A stretch of 64,000 nucleotides of DNA from an uncultured bacterium (GCA_938014335.1 CALLRP010000004.1:1-64000), one strand, 5' to 3'; positions 19,234 through 29,034 are shown, counted from the stretch's first letter. Made by a program: numbers and translations. Notes: generated by a model not told the origin, from the sequence alone.

Positions 19234-20331
19234 TTATAAATTTAAATAACTCTTTGGGGTGGGGTCTTCAGGAGCAAGAGTATATGAACGATAAAAATAT
19301 TCCTTTGCCTTTTGCTTTTCCCCTTTTTCATATAAAATACACCCTATTAAATGAAGAATTTCAGGATTTGCAGGTTGAATATTTTCAGCTTTATACAAGA
19401 ACTCTAAAGCCTCGTCCCCTCGTTTTAATTCTAAGCAGAGAATTGCAACATTTCTCAGTGCGGGGAAAAAATTAGGATCTAATTTCAAAGCAATTTTATA
19501 TGCCTGTTCTGCCTCTTTTTTGTTGCTAATAATAAACAAAATACTCCCTAATTCTGCCCACCAATCCGCATGATTTGCATCTTTTTTGAGTGCCTGATGA
19601 TAATGTTCTATTGCTTTTGCATACAGCCCCATTTCCGCATATTGACTTGCCAATTCTGCATAATAAAAAGGGTTATTGGGTTGTTGTTGTATTTTCTTTT
19701 CACCAAGTCGCACATAATTCCACTGTTTTGATACCAACTTGTGTTTGGATTTTTTTTCCCCATAATGATGAATAACAATTGCGGTGTTATTAATTATAGG
19801 CACACTTAACTTTTCTAAAGAATGTAAAACCGTTTCATGAACAAAACCTTCAAATCGCACCTCAGGCAGATTAGGAAACAGACGAACCTTTGCACTTGGG
19901 AACCAGCCTGGAAAACCTCTCGACCACTCATCATTTTCTTTTGCTTTTTGAAAATCTGTCCGAGTCGTATTGTGTGTATAATTTCGTGTCCATATACGGT
20001 AAGCACAAGGGCGGTTTTCTTCCGCCAACCTTCGCAATTGTTTCCCATCTTCAGGAGCAATGCGTTCATCGGCATCAATAACAAAAATCCATTTGCCCGC
20101 ACATAATTTCAGTGATTCATTACGAGCACGCGAAAAATCCTCCTCCCACTTAAAACATTTCAGCTTTGCTCCTGCAGATTCTGCAATTTTTAATGTGCTA
20201 TCCACAGATCCTGTATCAACAATACATATTTCATCAACAAAAGGTTTTACATTCTCCAAACACTCTGCAAGGAATTCCTCTTCATCCTTTACAATCATTG
20301 CTACAGAAAGCAATGGCGCTTTCTCACTCAT
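19234..20331 (-). CDS. Family 2 glycosyltransferase with C-terminal TPR repeats
   Basis: A 365-aa protein. Residues 1 to about 190 are a GT-A glycosyltransferase of family 2: LLSVAMIVKDEEEFLAECL, CIVDTGSVDSTLKIAE and the metal-binding DADERI. The rest, from about 205, has three to four TPR units (FYYAELASQYAEMGLYAKAI and similar). This GT2-TPR layout is typical of SunS-like and protein-glycosylating enzymes. Its position just before flagellin makes flagellin glycosylation possible, but this is inference. The ATG overlaps the upstream small gene by four bases (ATGA), so the two form an operon. Confidence 0.82.
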   Translation of the reverse strand: MSEKAPLLSVAMIVKDEEEFLAECLENVKPFVDEICIVDTGSVDSTLKIAESAGAKLKCFKWEEDFSRARNESLKLCAGKWIFVIDADERIAPEDGKQLRRLAEENRPCAYRIWTRNYTHNTTRTDFQKAKENDEWSRGFPGWFPSAKVRLFPNLPEVRFEGFVHETVLHSLEKLSVPIINNTAIVIHHYGEKKSKHKLVSKQWNYVRLGEKKIQQQPNNPFYYAELASQYAEMGLYAKAIEHYHQALKKDANHADWWAELGSILFIISNKKEAEQAYKIALKLDPNFFPALRNVAILCLELKRGDEALEFLYKAENIQPANPEILHLIGCILYEKGEKQKAKEYFYRSYTLAPEDPTPKSYLNL

Positions 20332-20678
20332 GTATCATTACCCAATACAGAATCATCTTCTATTCTCAAACTACCGGAGGTTAAACTTCGTGGTTTAATG
20401 TCAACCCCGGGAATAGGAATCACCGCACTCGCCTCCAAAAGGGCTTCATACACAGCTCGATTTACTCTTTCACCACTGGTAACTACATATACCGCACCAT
20501 TTACCATGACGGCAAACTGACGGACAATTTTATTTCCCCGTGGGACATCCGTTCCTTTTAACATCATCTCTCGTTCAATTAAAAAAGTCTCATTATCCGC
20601 TACGGATTGCGATTCTTTTATTTCTTGATTTCTCAATAATTGTGTAAGCCAGGTAGGCCGTTTCTTCCGAAACAGCAT
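20328..20678 (-). CDS. Conserved-looking small hypothetical protein
   Basis: A 116-aa soluble protein I do not recognise. The first 20 residues are basic (LFRKKRPTWLTQLLRN), with no signal peptide or membrane segment. The middle NKIVRQFAVMVNGAVYVVTSGERVNRAVYE looks like a compact beta-alpha unit. GGAG nine bases before the ATG and a four-base overlap with the glycosyltransferase gene support it as a real gene, translationally coupled to the glycosyltransferase. The function is unknown. Confidence 0.6.
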   Translation of the reverse strand: MLFRKKRPTWLTQLLRNQEIKESQSVADNETFLIEREMMLKGTDVPRGNKIVRQFAVMVNGAVYVVTSGERVNRAVYEALLEASAVIPIPGVDIKPRSLTSGSLRIEDDSVLGNDT

Positions 20679-20928
20679 AATATAACACTCCTTGTTAAGT
20701 TTTTATATATTATACATCATAGACTTTATATTATCACTTTTCGCCCTAAAAAACATGAATATGCTTATTTCGAATATATACTTTATGAAACAAGTTCCAT
20801 ACTTTAACTCCCACTTAAATATTGAAGAATAAACCTTAAAATAGGTATGATATAAACTTAATTTTGAGGAAATGATAAACCTTTCTTGATATAAAATAAC
20901 TATACAAAAAGTTGGAAGGAAGCAATTT

Positions 20929-21942
20929 ATGATTATCGTCATGGCAAGTAGAAAACCTGAGGATGTGGCTTATGTAGTAAGTCGGGTAGAAGAGTTAGGG
21001 CTAAAACCTCATGTCCTCGAAGGGGTCGAAAAAACAGTCATAGCTGTTATAGGCGATGAACGAATCTTACAAGGGGTATTGGCATTGGAGGCATTACCCC
21101 ATGTAGAAAAAGTAATGCCTGTATTAAAACCCTTTAAATTAGCAAGCCGAGAAGTTAAAAAGGAAGACTCTGTTATCCAGGCAGGAAAAATTCGAATAGG
21201 TCCAAAAACTTTCTGCGTCATGGCAGGTCCCTGTGCAGTTGAATCTCGTGAACAAATCATGCAGACTGCAGAATTTGTAAAAAAATGTGGTGCCCATATT
21301 CTTCGAGGGGGTGCTTATAAACCTCGCACATCTCCTTATAGTTTCCAGGGAATGGAATTAGAAGGATTACGATTGCTCAAAGAGGCTTCTGAGAAGTATG
21401 ACCTACCCATTGTCACCGAAGCCATGACAGTGGAACAGGTTCCCGTAGTTGCAGATTACGCCGACATTATCCAGATAGGGGCACGGAATATGCAGAATTA
21501 TGGGCTCCTCCGTGCCGTGGGCAAGTTAAATAAACCCATATTATTAAAACGCGGTATGATGTCCACCATTAATGAATGGCTTATGTCCGCAGAATACATC
21601 ATAGCGGAAGGGAATCCTAATGTTATCATGTGCGAACGAGGCATTCGAACCTTTGAAACAGAAACACGCAACACCCTTGATATTCAAGCAGTTCCTGTAG
21701 TTAAAAAATATTCTCATCTACCCGTCATCATAGATCCCAGTCATGCCAGCGGAAGGTGGGATTTAGTAATTCCTATGTCAAAGGCAGCTATATCTGCAGG
21801 GGCAGATGGGATTATCGTAGAGGTGCATCCTAAACCGGCAGAAGCGCTCTCTGATGGAGCTCAATCCTTGAAGTTAGAAACATTTGAAAAATTGATGAAT
21901 GAGATTAAACCACTCGTTGAAATTATGGAGAGGACATTATAG
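20929..21942 (+). CDS. aroF: 3-deoxy-7-phosphoheptulonate synthase (DAHP synthase, AroF/AroAII-beta type)
   Basis: First step of the shikimate pathway: PEP plus erythrose 4-phosphate to DAHP. A 337-aa chain of the Thermotoga/Bacillus-like type. Residues 1 to about 70 form a ferredoxin-like regulatory domain (IIVMASRKPEDVAYVV), and the rest a KDPG-aldolase-like TIM barrel with MAGPCAVESREQ (metal Cys), LRGGAYKPRTSPYSFQG, the GARNMQNY loop, LLKRGM and IIDPSHASGR. GGAAGGA lies upstream of the ATG. The N-terminal domain suggests feedback control by Tyr or Phe. The trp genes lie about 6.6 kb away and are not in one operon with it. Confidence 0.95.
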   Translation: MIIVMASRKPEDVAYVVSRVEELGLKPHVLEGVEKTVIAVIGDERILQGVLALEALPHVEKVMPVLKPFKLASREVKKEDSVIQAGKIRIGPKTFCVMAGPCAVESREQIMQTAEFVKKCGAHILRGGAYKPRTSPYSFQGMELEGLRLLKEASEKYDLPIVTEAMTVEQVPVVADYADIIQIGARNMQNYGLLRAVGKLNKPILLKRGMMSTINEWLMSAEYIIAEGNPNVIMCERGIRTFETETRNTLDIQAVPVVKKYSHLPVIIDPSHASGRWDLVIPMSKAAISAGADGIIVEVHPKPAEALSDGAQSLKLETFEKLMNEIKPLVEIMERTL

Positions 21943-21975
21943 TTTAACATAACAAATTAAGGAATAAGAACCGAT

Positions 21976-22611
21976 ATGGACACGGAAGTAAGAGATGGCA
22001 ATATCCCCTTAGACGATAACATCCCATTAGAAAATACACCTTTAGGTGAAGATATGACGGAAGAAGAATCTCTTCTTTTTTCTCTTGACCGAAATCAAAC
22101 CAAACAAGCCATGCATGCACTCCTTTTTGTTAGTGATAAACCTTTAAGTGCCGGTCGCATTGCAGAAATCCTCGGAGATATTGATACGGAAATGGTAATA
22201 TCTCTTCTGGAAGAAATCAAAATAGAGATAAACAACAGCACGTTACCTTATATATTCAAAGAAATTGCGGGTGGCTATCAATTGCTTGTTCGCCCTTTGT
22301 TTGCTCCATTCATTCGAAAGTTCCTGCAAATAAAAAAAACACGGCGTATGTCTCCTGCTTTACTCGAAACACTGGCCATTATTGCATATAAGCAACCCAT
22401 TACCCGTGTTGAAGTTGAAGCCATTCGTGGCGTATCCGTAGCACATGCTTTTGAACAACTTCAGGAACGCAATTTGATACGCGTATGTGGAGTATCAGAA
22501 CTCCCCGGCAGACCTAAACTCTATAGAACGACCGATGAATTTTTAGTAATGTTTGGACTCAATAGTTTGCAGGATTTACCTAATGTAGAAGAATTAAAGG
22601 AGTTACGGTAG
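21976..22611 (+). CDS. scpB: Segregation and condensation protein ScpB
   Basis: Binds ScpA and SMC in the chromosome-condensing complex. The 211-aa protein has an acidic N-terminal extension of about 40 residues, then the two winged helices of ScpB: MHALLFVSDKPLSAGRIAEI and LAIIAYKQPITRVEVEAIRG, with LPGRPKLYRTTDEFL at the end. The usual upstream partner scpA is missing; aroF is upstream instead. The pseudouridine synthase gene follows four bases later, a common pairing. Confidence 0.92.
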   Translation: MDTEVRDGNIPLDDNIPLENTPLGEDMTEEESLLFSLDRNQTKQAMHALLFVSDKPLSAGRIAEILGDIDTEMVISLLEEIKIEINNSTLPYIFKEIAGGYQLLVRPLFAPFIRKFLQIKKTRRMSPALLETLAIIAYKQPITRVEVEAIRGVSVAHAFEQLQERNLIRVCGVSELPGRPKLYRTTDEFLVMFGLNSLQDLPNVEELKELR

Positions 22612-22615
22612 TCCC

Positions 22616-23356
22616 TTGGTTAGATTACAGAAATATCTTGCAGAATGTGGTCTCGGTTCACGAAGGACAATAGAAAAATTTATTCAGGAAGGGAGAATTT
22701 CTGTTAACGGTATACCTGTCTCTTTAGGGCAGAAAATCAACCCGGAAACAGATAAAGTTTATTTAGATAATAAACTAATAAATCTTACAATTCCAGAAAA
22801 GGTTTATATACTTCTAAACAAACCAAAAGGTTATGTAACCACCGCCAGTGATGAGTTTGGAAGGCCGAAAGTTATGGACCTTCTCCAAAACCTGAAGGCT
22901 CGTGTCTTTCCTGTGGGAAGGTTAGATTTAGATGTCGAAGGGGCTCTTCTACTTACAAACGACGGTGAATTAGCTAATAAATTATTGCATCCCAGTTATA
23001 AAATATACAAAACTTATATAGGGGTTGTAAAAGGCTACATTACAACCGTTGCTTTGAAAAAATTGGAAACCGGTGTTCTTCTTGAAGATGGGAAAACCAG
23101 CCCCGCTCAAGTAAAAGTTTTAAATCGAAATTTAAAATGCTCTACTATCCAACTTACTATCCACGAAGGTAAAAAACGAGAAGTGAAAAGGATGTGTGAT
23201 GCTGTTGGATTTCCTATCATTTCTTTAAAGAGAATTTCCTTTGCAGGCATACATATTGGCAAATTACCTACAGGCAAATGGCGATATTTAACATCTGCTG
23301 AAATTTCTCATATCAAAAGTGTGATTCAAGAACAGAAAAATAAAGAAAAATATTAA
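22616..23356 (+). CDS. rluB: RsuA/RluB-family rRNA pseudouridine synthase
   Basis: Modifies uridine in rRNA, most likely position 2605 of 23S rRNA (E. coli numbering) if RluB. The 246-aa chain has an S4 RNA-binding domain (RLQKYLAECGLGSRRTIEKF) and a catalytic domain with the Asp motif GRLDLDVEGALLLTNDG; the family signature SEGLLLLTNDG has VEGALLLTNDG here. The ending is EGKKREVKRMCDAVGFP. The start is a TTG with AAGGAG about 13 bases upstream, inside the scpB end. It overlaps the convergent kinase gene by four bases at the stop codons. Confidence 0.88.
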   Translation: MVRLQKYLAECGLGSRRTIEKFIQEGRISVNGIPVSLGQKINPETDKVYLDNKLINLTIPEKVYILLNKPKGYVTTASDEFGRPKVMDLLQNLKARVFPVGRLDLDVEGALLLTNDGELANKLLHPSYKIYKTYIGVVKGYITTVALKKLETGVLLEDGKTSPAQVKVLNRNLKCSTIQLTIHEGKKREVKRMCDAVGFPIISLKRISFAGIHIGKLPTGKWRYLTSAEISHIKSVIQEQKNKEKY

Positions 23357-24519
23357 CCTGTGGAGGTTGAGGTTTTTTCCGAAGGCTCTTTATAGTCCTG
23401 TAATTCAACTGTAAAGGTGCTCCCCTCATCCGGAACACTTTGAACAAAGACATCCCCTCCATAAATCTGTGCTAATTTTTTTACAGTAGATAGACCTAAC
23501 CCACTTCCTAACACATTTTCTGTCTTCTTATTCCGTATCCGCACAAAATCCTGAAACAGACGAGCACACTCCTCCGGAGTCATCCCGATACCTGTATCTT
23601 TGACCTGCAATCGTATCTTTTCCCCTTCACGGAATAAAAACACATCTACTTTCCCATTATCTCTATTATATTTCACTGCGTTGGACACCAAATTATTAAA
23701 TATAATATCCATCTCATTTCGGTCTGCTTTGATTATAAACGGTTCTTCCGCATGAAGAGTCATGGTTATATTGCGTTTTTGAGCCTCTATCTGCATAGTT
23801 TCAATTGCCATTTGAGCCACTTCTTTCAAACAAACCTCTTCAATTTTTCTCACCTTTTGCCCCGATTCGATACGTGTTAAGTCCAATAGGTCATTAATCA
23901 TCTTACGCATGTAATCATTACGAACTAAGCATCGCTCCACAAGGTCCTGATACAGTTGGAGATTATCCGCAATGTTCATATCCTTCAAAATTCTCAAGTA
24001 GCCATCCACTGCATTTATAGGGGCTTTGAGTTCGTGCGCCAGCAAGGAAATAAATTCAAAACGAATTCGTTTTTTCTCATTTGCTAACTCCCTCGCTTTA
24101 CGCTCTACAATCAACTGTTTAACAACCTTGTGGATAGTATTTTTTAGATCTGTGGGAGTGAATGGTTTCGGCAAAAAATCATACGCCCCATGTTTGGTGG
24201 CTTTCACGGCAGTCTCAATAGAGGCATATGCAGTAATTACCACTGTGTATGTTTCCAGCAATTTCATCGCAACAATTTTTTCTAATGCTTCCAACCCACT
24301 CATTCCGGGGAGTTTATTATCAAGCAATAAAATATGGGGAGGTTTCGTCTTAATTTTCTCAATAGCCTCCTCCGCCGTTTCTACTACCTCCACCTCAAAC
24401 GAGGTCTTTGTTTCTACTTCAGGCAACTCAATCGTATAGTTCTGCAAAACACGAGACACACCAATGCGAATACCCGGTTCATCATCTACAACTAACACAC
24501 GAAATACTTCCTCTTTCAT
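23353..24519 (-). CDS. Receiver-histidine kinase hybrid (response regulator + HisKA/HATPase)
   Basis: A 388-aa cytoplasmic signalling protein with an N-terminal receiver domain, Asp12-Asp13 and phospho-acceptor Asp67 in LLLDNKLPG, with Lys118 in LPKPF. A kinase core follows: the H box LLAHELKAPINAV with His162, then N, G1 and G2 boxes NNLVSNAVKYNRDN, VKDTGIGM and GSGLGLSTVK. No membrane segment and no DNA-binding domain, so its output must be a further phosphotransfer partner. It lies 24 bases after the hydrogenase-like kinase gene, and the two probably work in one phosphorelay. Confidence 0.88.
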   Translation of the reverse strand: MKEEVFRVLVVDDEPGIRIGVSRVLQNYTIELPEVETKTSFEVEVVETAEEAIEKIKTKPPHILLLDNKLPGMSGLEALEKIVAMKLLETYTVVITAYASIETAVKATKHGAYDFLPKPFTPTDLKNTIHKVVKQLIVERKARELANEKKRIRFEFISLLAHELKAPINAVDGYLRILKDMNIADNLQLYQDLVERCLVRNDYMRKMINDLLDLTRIESGQKVRKIEEVCLKEVAQMAIETMQIEAQKRNITMTLHAEEPFIIKADRNEMDIIFNNLVSNAVKYNRDNGKVDVFLFREGEKIRLQVKDTGIGMTPEECARLFQDFVRIRNKKTENVLGSGLGLSTVKKLAQIYGGDVFVQSVPDEGSTFTVELQDYKEPSEKTSTSTG

Positions 24520-24543
24520 ACAACTACTTCCTCACTTAATTGT

Positions 24544-26628
24544 TTATGAAGTTTTTGTAACATCCTCTGCCGTTTCTGTTTCATGAAACCACTCTTTTAT
24601 GTCTATTTCTTTAATCCCATTAATAGGTGTTACATATCGAGGTAAAGAAATATAAAAACGCGTTCCTGTGGGTCCATCTTTGGGATTGTCATTGGATTCT
24701 ACAGTGATTTGTCCTCGATGCATTTTAATTATTCCATAGGTAATAGCCAACCCCATTCCGGTTCCTTTACCCATTTCTTTAGTAGTAAAAAATGGCTCAA
24801 ATATTTTTGTCAAATTCTCTTTAGGAATACCTGTCCCCGTGTCTTCTACCGTGATATAAATTTCGTCTGGAGCATCCTCTGTAATTAAGGTCAATGCGCC
24901 ACCATTAGGCATAGCCTGCACCGCATTTGTTATCAAATTGGTTAGCACCTGTGTAATCTGGTCTTTGTCCAACTCTGCTATAGGATTACGCATATGATTG
25001 GCTATCTTCAACTGAATATTGGAAGGGATAATAACCAATTTACAAGCATGTTCTATTAATTTAGGGATATTGGTTGTCTCGATAGAAATTTTATTCTGTC
25101 TCGCAAAATGAAGCAACCCAGAAACGATGCGTTTGCAACGGTCTGCCTGAGTAGCAATCATCTTTAAATCTTCTTTCAACGATTCTTCAGTTCCATATTC
25201 GTCTAATAAAAGGTGGGCATACATCAATACCACACCCAATGGATTGTTTAACTCGTGAGCTATACCGGCTGCGAGCTGTCCAACACTTGCAAGTTTTTCT
25301 GCTTGCATCAAAGTTTCCTGGGTTTTTTCTAACTTCTCATTCGATTCGGCTAAATTCTGAATCGTTTCTCGCAGTCGTTGAATAGTAAAAGGCAAACACA
25401 TTTCTGTCTGGGCGAGCCCATGATAAATAGCGATTGCATGTTCTAAACAAGTATCGTATCCACAAGCACCACAGTTGAGTTCATCTTCCGGCTTAAATTT
25501 TCCAAGAGAATGCATAATCTCCTCAAGTTGAAGAGAAGTAGGTTCTGGTGTCCGTTGCTCATAGGGAATATATTTGCGAAACATATTAATTTGTGCCAAC
25601 ACTGCCATCTGTTGACGCCATAACTGCCAGTCAATGTGTTTTAACTTATCACGGACATATTGACTTACATAGGTTCGTCTACGATAAAGCGTCGCTTTCT
25701 GGGAATAACCGGGACCCATAATACATCCTTCACAGGCTAATATTTCCAAAAGGTTAGGACGACACTGTCCTTCATCAAATTCGCGTATTGCTTCTACAAA
25801 ATCGGATCGCCCTTCTGCAACGATAACATTATCCGTTGTTAAATCTTCAGGGATTGACGCCGATTGAATTAGACCTCGACTTATTGGAAATAAACTGCCT
25901 GGTCCTGAAATAGGCGGGTCAAAAATTTGTTCTTCTTCTACCTGTTTCCATTCCGGGAAATGTGTATCCAGAAGTTGTCTCATTTCTGAAAAAGTTAAAA
26001 CTTCTGTTACCTCCTCCTCTAACGCCTCTGATTGGGCTTCCCCCTTTTTCGCAATACAGGGACCAATAAAAATAATAGACAATTCTTTCCCATACATACG
26101 TCGAACTGCCCTTGCAGAAGCAATCATCGGAGAAACTACAGGTGCTAAATAAGGAATTAATTGAGGGAAGTATCTTTCTATATAGGCAACCACTGCGGGA
26201 CAAGTCGTAGCAATAAAAGAGCGTGAAGGGTTTTCCGAAAGTAATTGACGATAAGCACGCGAAACTAAATCGGCTCCTGCACCTACTTCAACCACATACG
26301 AAAATCCAAACCGCTTTAATACTGTACAAAGTTTTTTAGGAGTACATTCTGCGAACTCAGCAGGAAAACTCGGAGCTAACAAGGCAACACAAGGCCTCTC
26401 CCCTCTTAAAAGTTCTAATACACGCTCCACAGGACTGTATATCTCTTTAGCACGCTGACTACAAACCTTGACACAGTTTCCACATCCAATGCACCGCTCC
26501 CGAATAACTTCTGCCTGTCCATGAACAACACGAATCGCCTTAGCGGGACATTCCCGAACACAGGTATAGCAAATCCTACACCGTTCGGGAATGGTTCGAA
26601 CCAGTTGTATGTCATTGCGTGGTTTCAT
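24544..26628 (-). CDS. Iron-sulfur, hydrogenase-like sensor histidine kinase
   Basis: A 694-aa soluble protein in four parts. (1) Residues 15-60: two 4Fe-4S ferredoxin motifs, Cys17/20/23/27 and Cys46/49/52/56. (2) Residues 75-310: a domain related to the large C-terminal domain of [FeFe]-hydrogenases, with TTCPAVV (Cys141), GPCIAKK (Cys189) and [12 protein letters not shown] (Cys297, Cys300). The first Cys of the TSCCP motif is replaced by Thr and the last motif is one residue shorter, so H2 turnover is unlikely. (3) Residues 384-409: a CxxCx4C...C iron-sulfur motif. (4) From 410: coiled coil, H box [12 protein letters not shown] (His456) and HATPase. It probably senses redox state or iron-sulfur status. 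Second gene of an operon with the SDR and the receiver-kinase. Confidence 0.85.
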   Translation of the reverse strand: MKPRNDIQLVRTIPERCRICYTCVRECPAKAIRVVHGQAEVIRERCIGCGNCVKVCSQRAKEIYSPVERVLELLRGERPCVALLAPSFPAEFAECTPKKLCTVLKRFGFSYVVEVGAGADLVSRAYRQLLSENPSRSFIATTCPAVVAYIERYFPQLIPYLAPVVSPMIASARAVRRMYGKELSIIFIGPCIAKKGEAQSEALEEEVTEVLTFSEMRQLLDTHFPEWKQVEEEQIFDPPISGPGSLFPISRGLIQSASIPEDLTTDNVIVAEGRSDFVEAIREFDEGQCRPNLLEILACEGCIMGPGYSQKATLYRRRTYVSQYVRDKLKHIDWQLWRQQMAVLAQINMFRKYIPYEQRTPEPTSLQLEEIMHSLGKFKPEDELNCGACGYDTCLEHAIAIYHGLAQTEMCLPFTIQRLRETIQNLAESNEKLEKTQETLMQAEKLASVGQLAAGIAHELNNPLGVVLMYAHLLLDEYGTEESLKEDLKMIATQADRCKRIVSGLLHFARQNKISIETTNIPKLIEHACKLVIIPSNIQLKIANHMRNPIAELDKDQITQVLTNLITNAVQAMPNGGALTLITEDAPDEIYITVEDTGTGIPKENLTKIFEPFFTTKEMGKGTGMGLAITYGIIKMHRGQITVESNDNPKDGPTGTRFYISLPRYVTPINGIKEIDIKEWFHETETAEDVTKTS

Positions 26629-26637
26629 GAATTACAC

Positions 26638-27462
26638 TTACAGTCCTCCAGTAACTTCCAGGCAAATACCTGTAATATACGACGCTAACGGTGACGCAAG
26701 AAAAACAACAGCGCCCGCTGCTTCATCCGGTGTTCCCGGTCTACCCAATGGGATCAGCATGGTTATCATGCCCTTCATGTGGGATGGAATACCTAATTGC
26801 ACTTTCTCTCCTTCCACTTCGATTTGCTCTCCACTTTCCTGGTCCTTCGTTAAACGTGTTTCAATAAACCCAAAGGCAACTGCATTACAACGAATACCAA
26901 ATGGTCCCCACTCTTTCGCCACTGTCTTTGTCAATCCAATAATACCACTCTTTGCAGTGCTGTAGTTGGCTTGACCCGTATTTCCATGTAATCCGGAGAG
27001 TGAGGAAATATTAACAATACTTCGGGGTTCCGGTGTTTTCCCTTCCGCTTTCTCCTGTTTTGCTATTTCACGCATATAAGGTGCGGCCGCCCGAATAATA
27101 CGAAATGGGGCAACATTGTGTATCTCTAACATTGCCATATATTGCTTATCACTCATTTTATGTATCATGCCATCCCATGTATATCCCGCATTGTTGACAA
27201 TTACATTAACCTTCCCAAAAGTTTCCACCGTCTTTTGCATCAACATATCCGGATATTTCGGGTCGGTTACATCCCCCGGTACAGATAACACCTTATACCC
27301 GGCGCTTTGTAATTCACTCGCCGCCTTATCTGCACAGTCCGCATCATAGTCATTAATCACTACACTGGCCCCATATTGAGCGAACAATTTCGCGGTTGAA
27401 TAACCAATTCCTCTACCTGCACCTGTAACAATCACTACCTGATTACTAAACCACTGTTCCAT
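26638..27462 (-). CDS. Short-chain dehydrogenase/reductase (FabG-like)
   Basis: A 274-aa classical SDR. The NAD(P) motif is TGAGRGIG (residues 13-20), followed by NNAG, the catalytic Ser in NISSLSG and Tyr-x3-Lys in NYSTAKSGI. The length and the insert before NISS (EIAKQEKAEGKTPEPRS) are like FabG-related beta-ketoacyl or 3-hydroxyacyl reductases, but the substrate is open. AAGGAG is seven bases before the ATG. It is first in the operon: the redox kinase starts nine bases after its stop. Confidence 0.85.
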   Translation of the reverse strand: MEQWFSNQVVIVTGAGRGIGYSTAKLFAQYGASVVINDYDADCADKAASELQSAGYKVLSVPGDVTDPKYPDMLMQKTVETFGKVNVIVNNAGYTWDGMIHKMSDKQYMAMLEIHNVAPFRIIRAAAPYMREIAKQEKAEGKTPEPRSIVNISSLSGLHGNTGQANYSTAKSGIIGLTKTVAKEWGPFGIRCNAVAFGFIETRLTKDQESGEQIEVEGEKVQLGIPSHMKGMITMLIPLGRPGTPDEAAGAVVFLASPLASYITGICLEVTGGL

Positions 27463-27571
27463 ATCAGACTCCTTTTCAATGTTTAATTTTATAGTTTATT
27501 CTTATATATTTTATCATGAAACTTAGTTTAAGGCTTTTTTGTCAATATAATCAAAAAAGAGGTTTCGTTTT

Positions 27572-28465
27572 ATGCAATTAAACCGTATTTTTTTACTATT
27601 CATCTTTCTGTTTCCCTTTTTCTTAGCTCCTTTATCTTTCACAGACGAGAATAAAACTAATCTTAAAAACTTGCAAGGAACAAAAGTCGCTGCACACCGT
27701 GGAGGAAAGGCTTTATTCCCCGAAAACACTCTCTATGCTTATCAAAAGGCTGTCGCCCAATGGCATAATTGCTTATTAGAAGGAGATATCCAACTCACTG
27801 CGGATAATGTCGCCATTCTTATGCACGATACAACTGTTGACCGAACCACTAATGGACAGGGGTCTGTTAAAGAAAAAACTTTAAGTGAATTAAAAACATT
27901 GGATGCAGGATATAAATTCACTACAGATGGAGGACAGACTTTTCCTCTTCGAGGTAAAGGGATTACTGTTCCTACATTAGACGAAGTCCTCGAAGCCTTC
28001 CCCGACCATACATTCTTATTTGAAGTAAAGCCCTCCACAGAAAACATATCTCCTATTGTAGAGCCTATCATCAAAAGAAACATGCAAGACAAAGTCTATC
28101 TTGCTTCTGTTCATCCCATAGTAATTGACAGAATAAGAAAAGATTATCCTCAAATTAAAACCTGTTTTACCATATCTGATTCCTTTGCTTTTCTCTCCGC
28201 TTTACGAAGTGAAAATTGGGGCAATTACACACCTCCCGCTCAAATGTTAGCAATTAACGAAAAAATGGAAAATAGTTTTAATATAACGAGTGATGAAATA
28301 AAAAAAATAAAAGAAAAGGGAATCCAAATTCTCGTATTCACAGTAAATAATCCCGAAAACATAAAGAAACTGGTTTCCTCCGAAGTTAATTGGATACTTA
28401 CAGATTATCCCGACCGTGTTGCCCAATTAGAAAACGAACAGAACGATACCAAAAACTCTCTGTAG
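27572..28465 (+). CDS. Exported glycerophosphodiester phosphodiesterase
   Basis: Hydrolyses glycerophosphodiesters to glycerol 3-phosphate and an alcohol, probably in the periplasm. A 297-aa protein with a signal peptide (residues 1 to about 24), then the GDPD barrel with AHRGG (His42), PENT, the metal ligands Glu70 and Asp72 in LEGDIQLT, and His85 in MHDTTVDRTTNG. The C-terminal VNWILTDYPDRV is the usual end. AGAGG lies upstream of the ATG. Single gene; dut follows on the same strand after about 60 bases. Confidence 0.9.
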   Translation: MQLNRIFLLFIFLFPFFLAPLSFTDENKTNLKNLQGTKVAAHRGGKALFPENTLYAYQKAVAQWHNCLLEGDIQLTADNVAILMHDTTVDRTTNGQGSVKEKTLSELKTLDAGYKFTTDGGQTFPLRGKGITVPTLDEVLEAFPDHTFLFEVKPSTENISPIVEPIIKRNMQDKVYLASVHPIVIDRIRKDYPQIKTCFTISDSFAFLSALRSENWGNYTPPAQMLAINEKMENSFNITSDEIKKIKEKGIQILVFTVNNPENIKKLVSSEVNWILTDYPDRVAQLENEQNDTKNSL

Positions 28466-28527
28466 TAAGGAGTTTTATGCTACAATTCTCTTTATAAAAA
28501 TCCAAAATAGAAGAGAGAAATATTTTT

Positions 28528-29004
28528 ATGCCAGACGATTTTTTAAAAGTAAAAATCTTTAAAGAACCCGGCACGGAGGATATTCCCCTACCCGAATACC
28601 AAACAGAAGGTTCCGCCGGAATGGACCTGTATGCGGTTATTAAAGATGAAATTGTGCTTATGCCCGGGGAACGAAAACTCATTCCCACAGGGATAAAAAT
28701 AGCCTTACATCAAGGATATGAAGCCCAAATCCGTCCTCGCAGTGGATTAGCCATTAAATATGGCATCGGCATGCTTAATTCCCCCGGTACCATCGACTCC
28801 GATTACCGCGGAGAAATTTGTGTAATTTTGATAAACTGGGGACAGGAACCTTTCCATATTAAACGAGGTGACCGTATCGCACAGATGATTGTTGCCCCTG
28901 TTTCTCGTGTCCATTGGGAGCCCGTATCTGTATTACCTGATTCGACACGCGGACCCGGCGGTTTCGGTCATACCGGCATATCACATAAAAACAATACGGA
29001 ATAA
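28528..29004 (+). CDS. dut: Deoxyuridine 5'-triphosphate nucleotidohydrolase (dUTPase)
   Basis: Hydrolyses dUTP to dUMP and keeps uracil out of DNA. A trimeric-type chain of 158 aa with all five motifs in order: [40 protein letters not shown] and the C-terminal P-loop-like [10 protein letters not shown]. Normal length, no fusion. Confidence 0.97.
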   Translation: MPDDFLKVKIFKEPGTEDIPLPEYQTEGSAGMDLYAVIKDEIVLMPGERKLIPTGIKIALHQGYEAQIRPRSGLAIKYGIGMLNSPGTIDSDYRGEICVILINWGQEPFHIKRGDRIAQMIVAPVSRVHWEPVSVLPDSTRGPGGFGHTGISHKNNTE

Positions 29005-29034
29005 ATAACATATTTCCAAAATAAGGAAATACCA

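Noticed and set aside
17601-20700. Flagellar gene island
   Set aside because: Only flagellin itself is recognisable; neighbours are not flagellar components.
24544-26628. Active [FeFe]-hydrogenase
   Set aside because: The proton-transfer cysteine of TSCCP is missing and the last cluster motif is shortened; no hydrogenase maturation genes are near.
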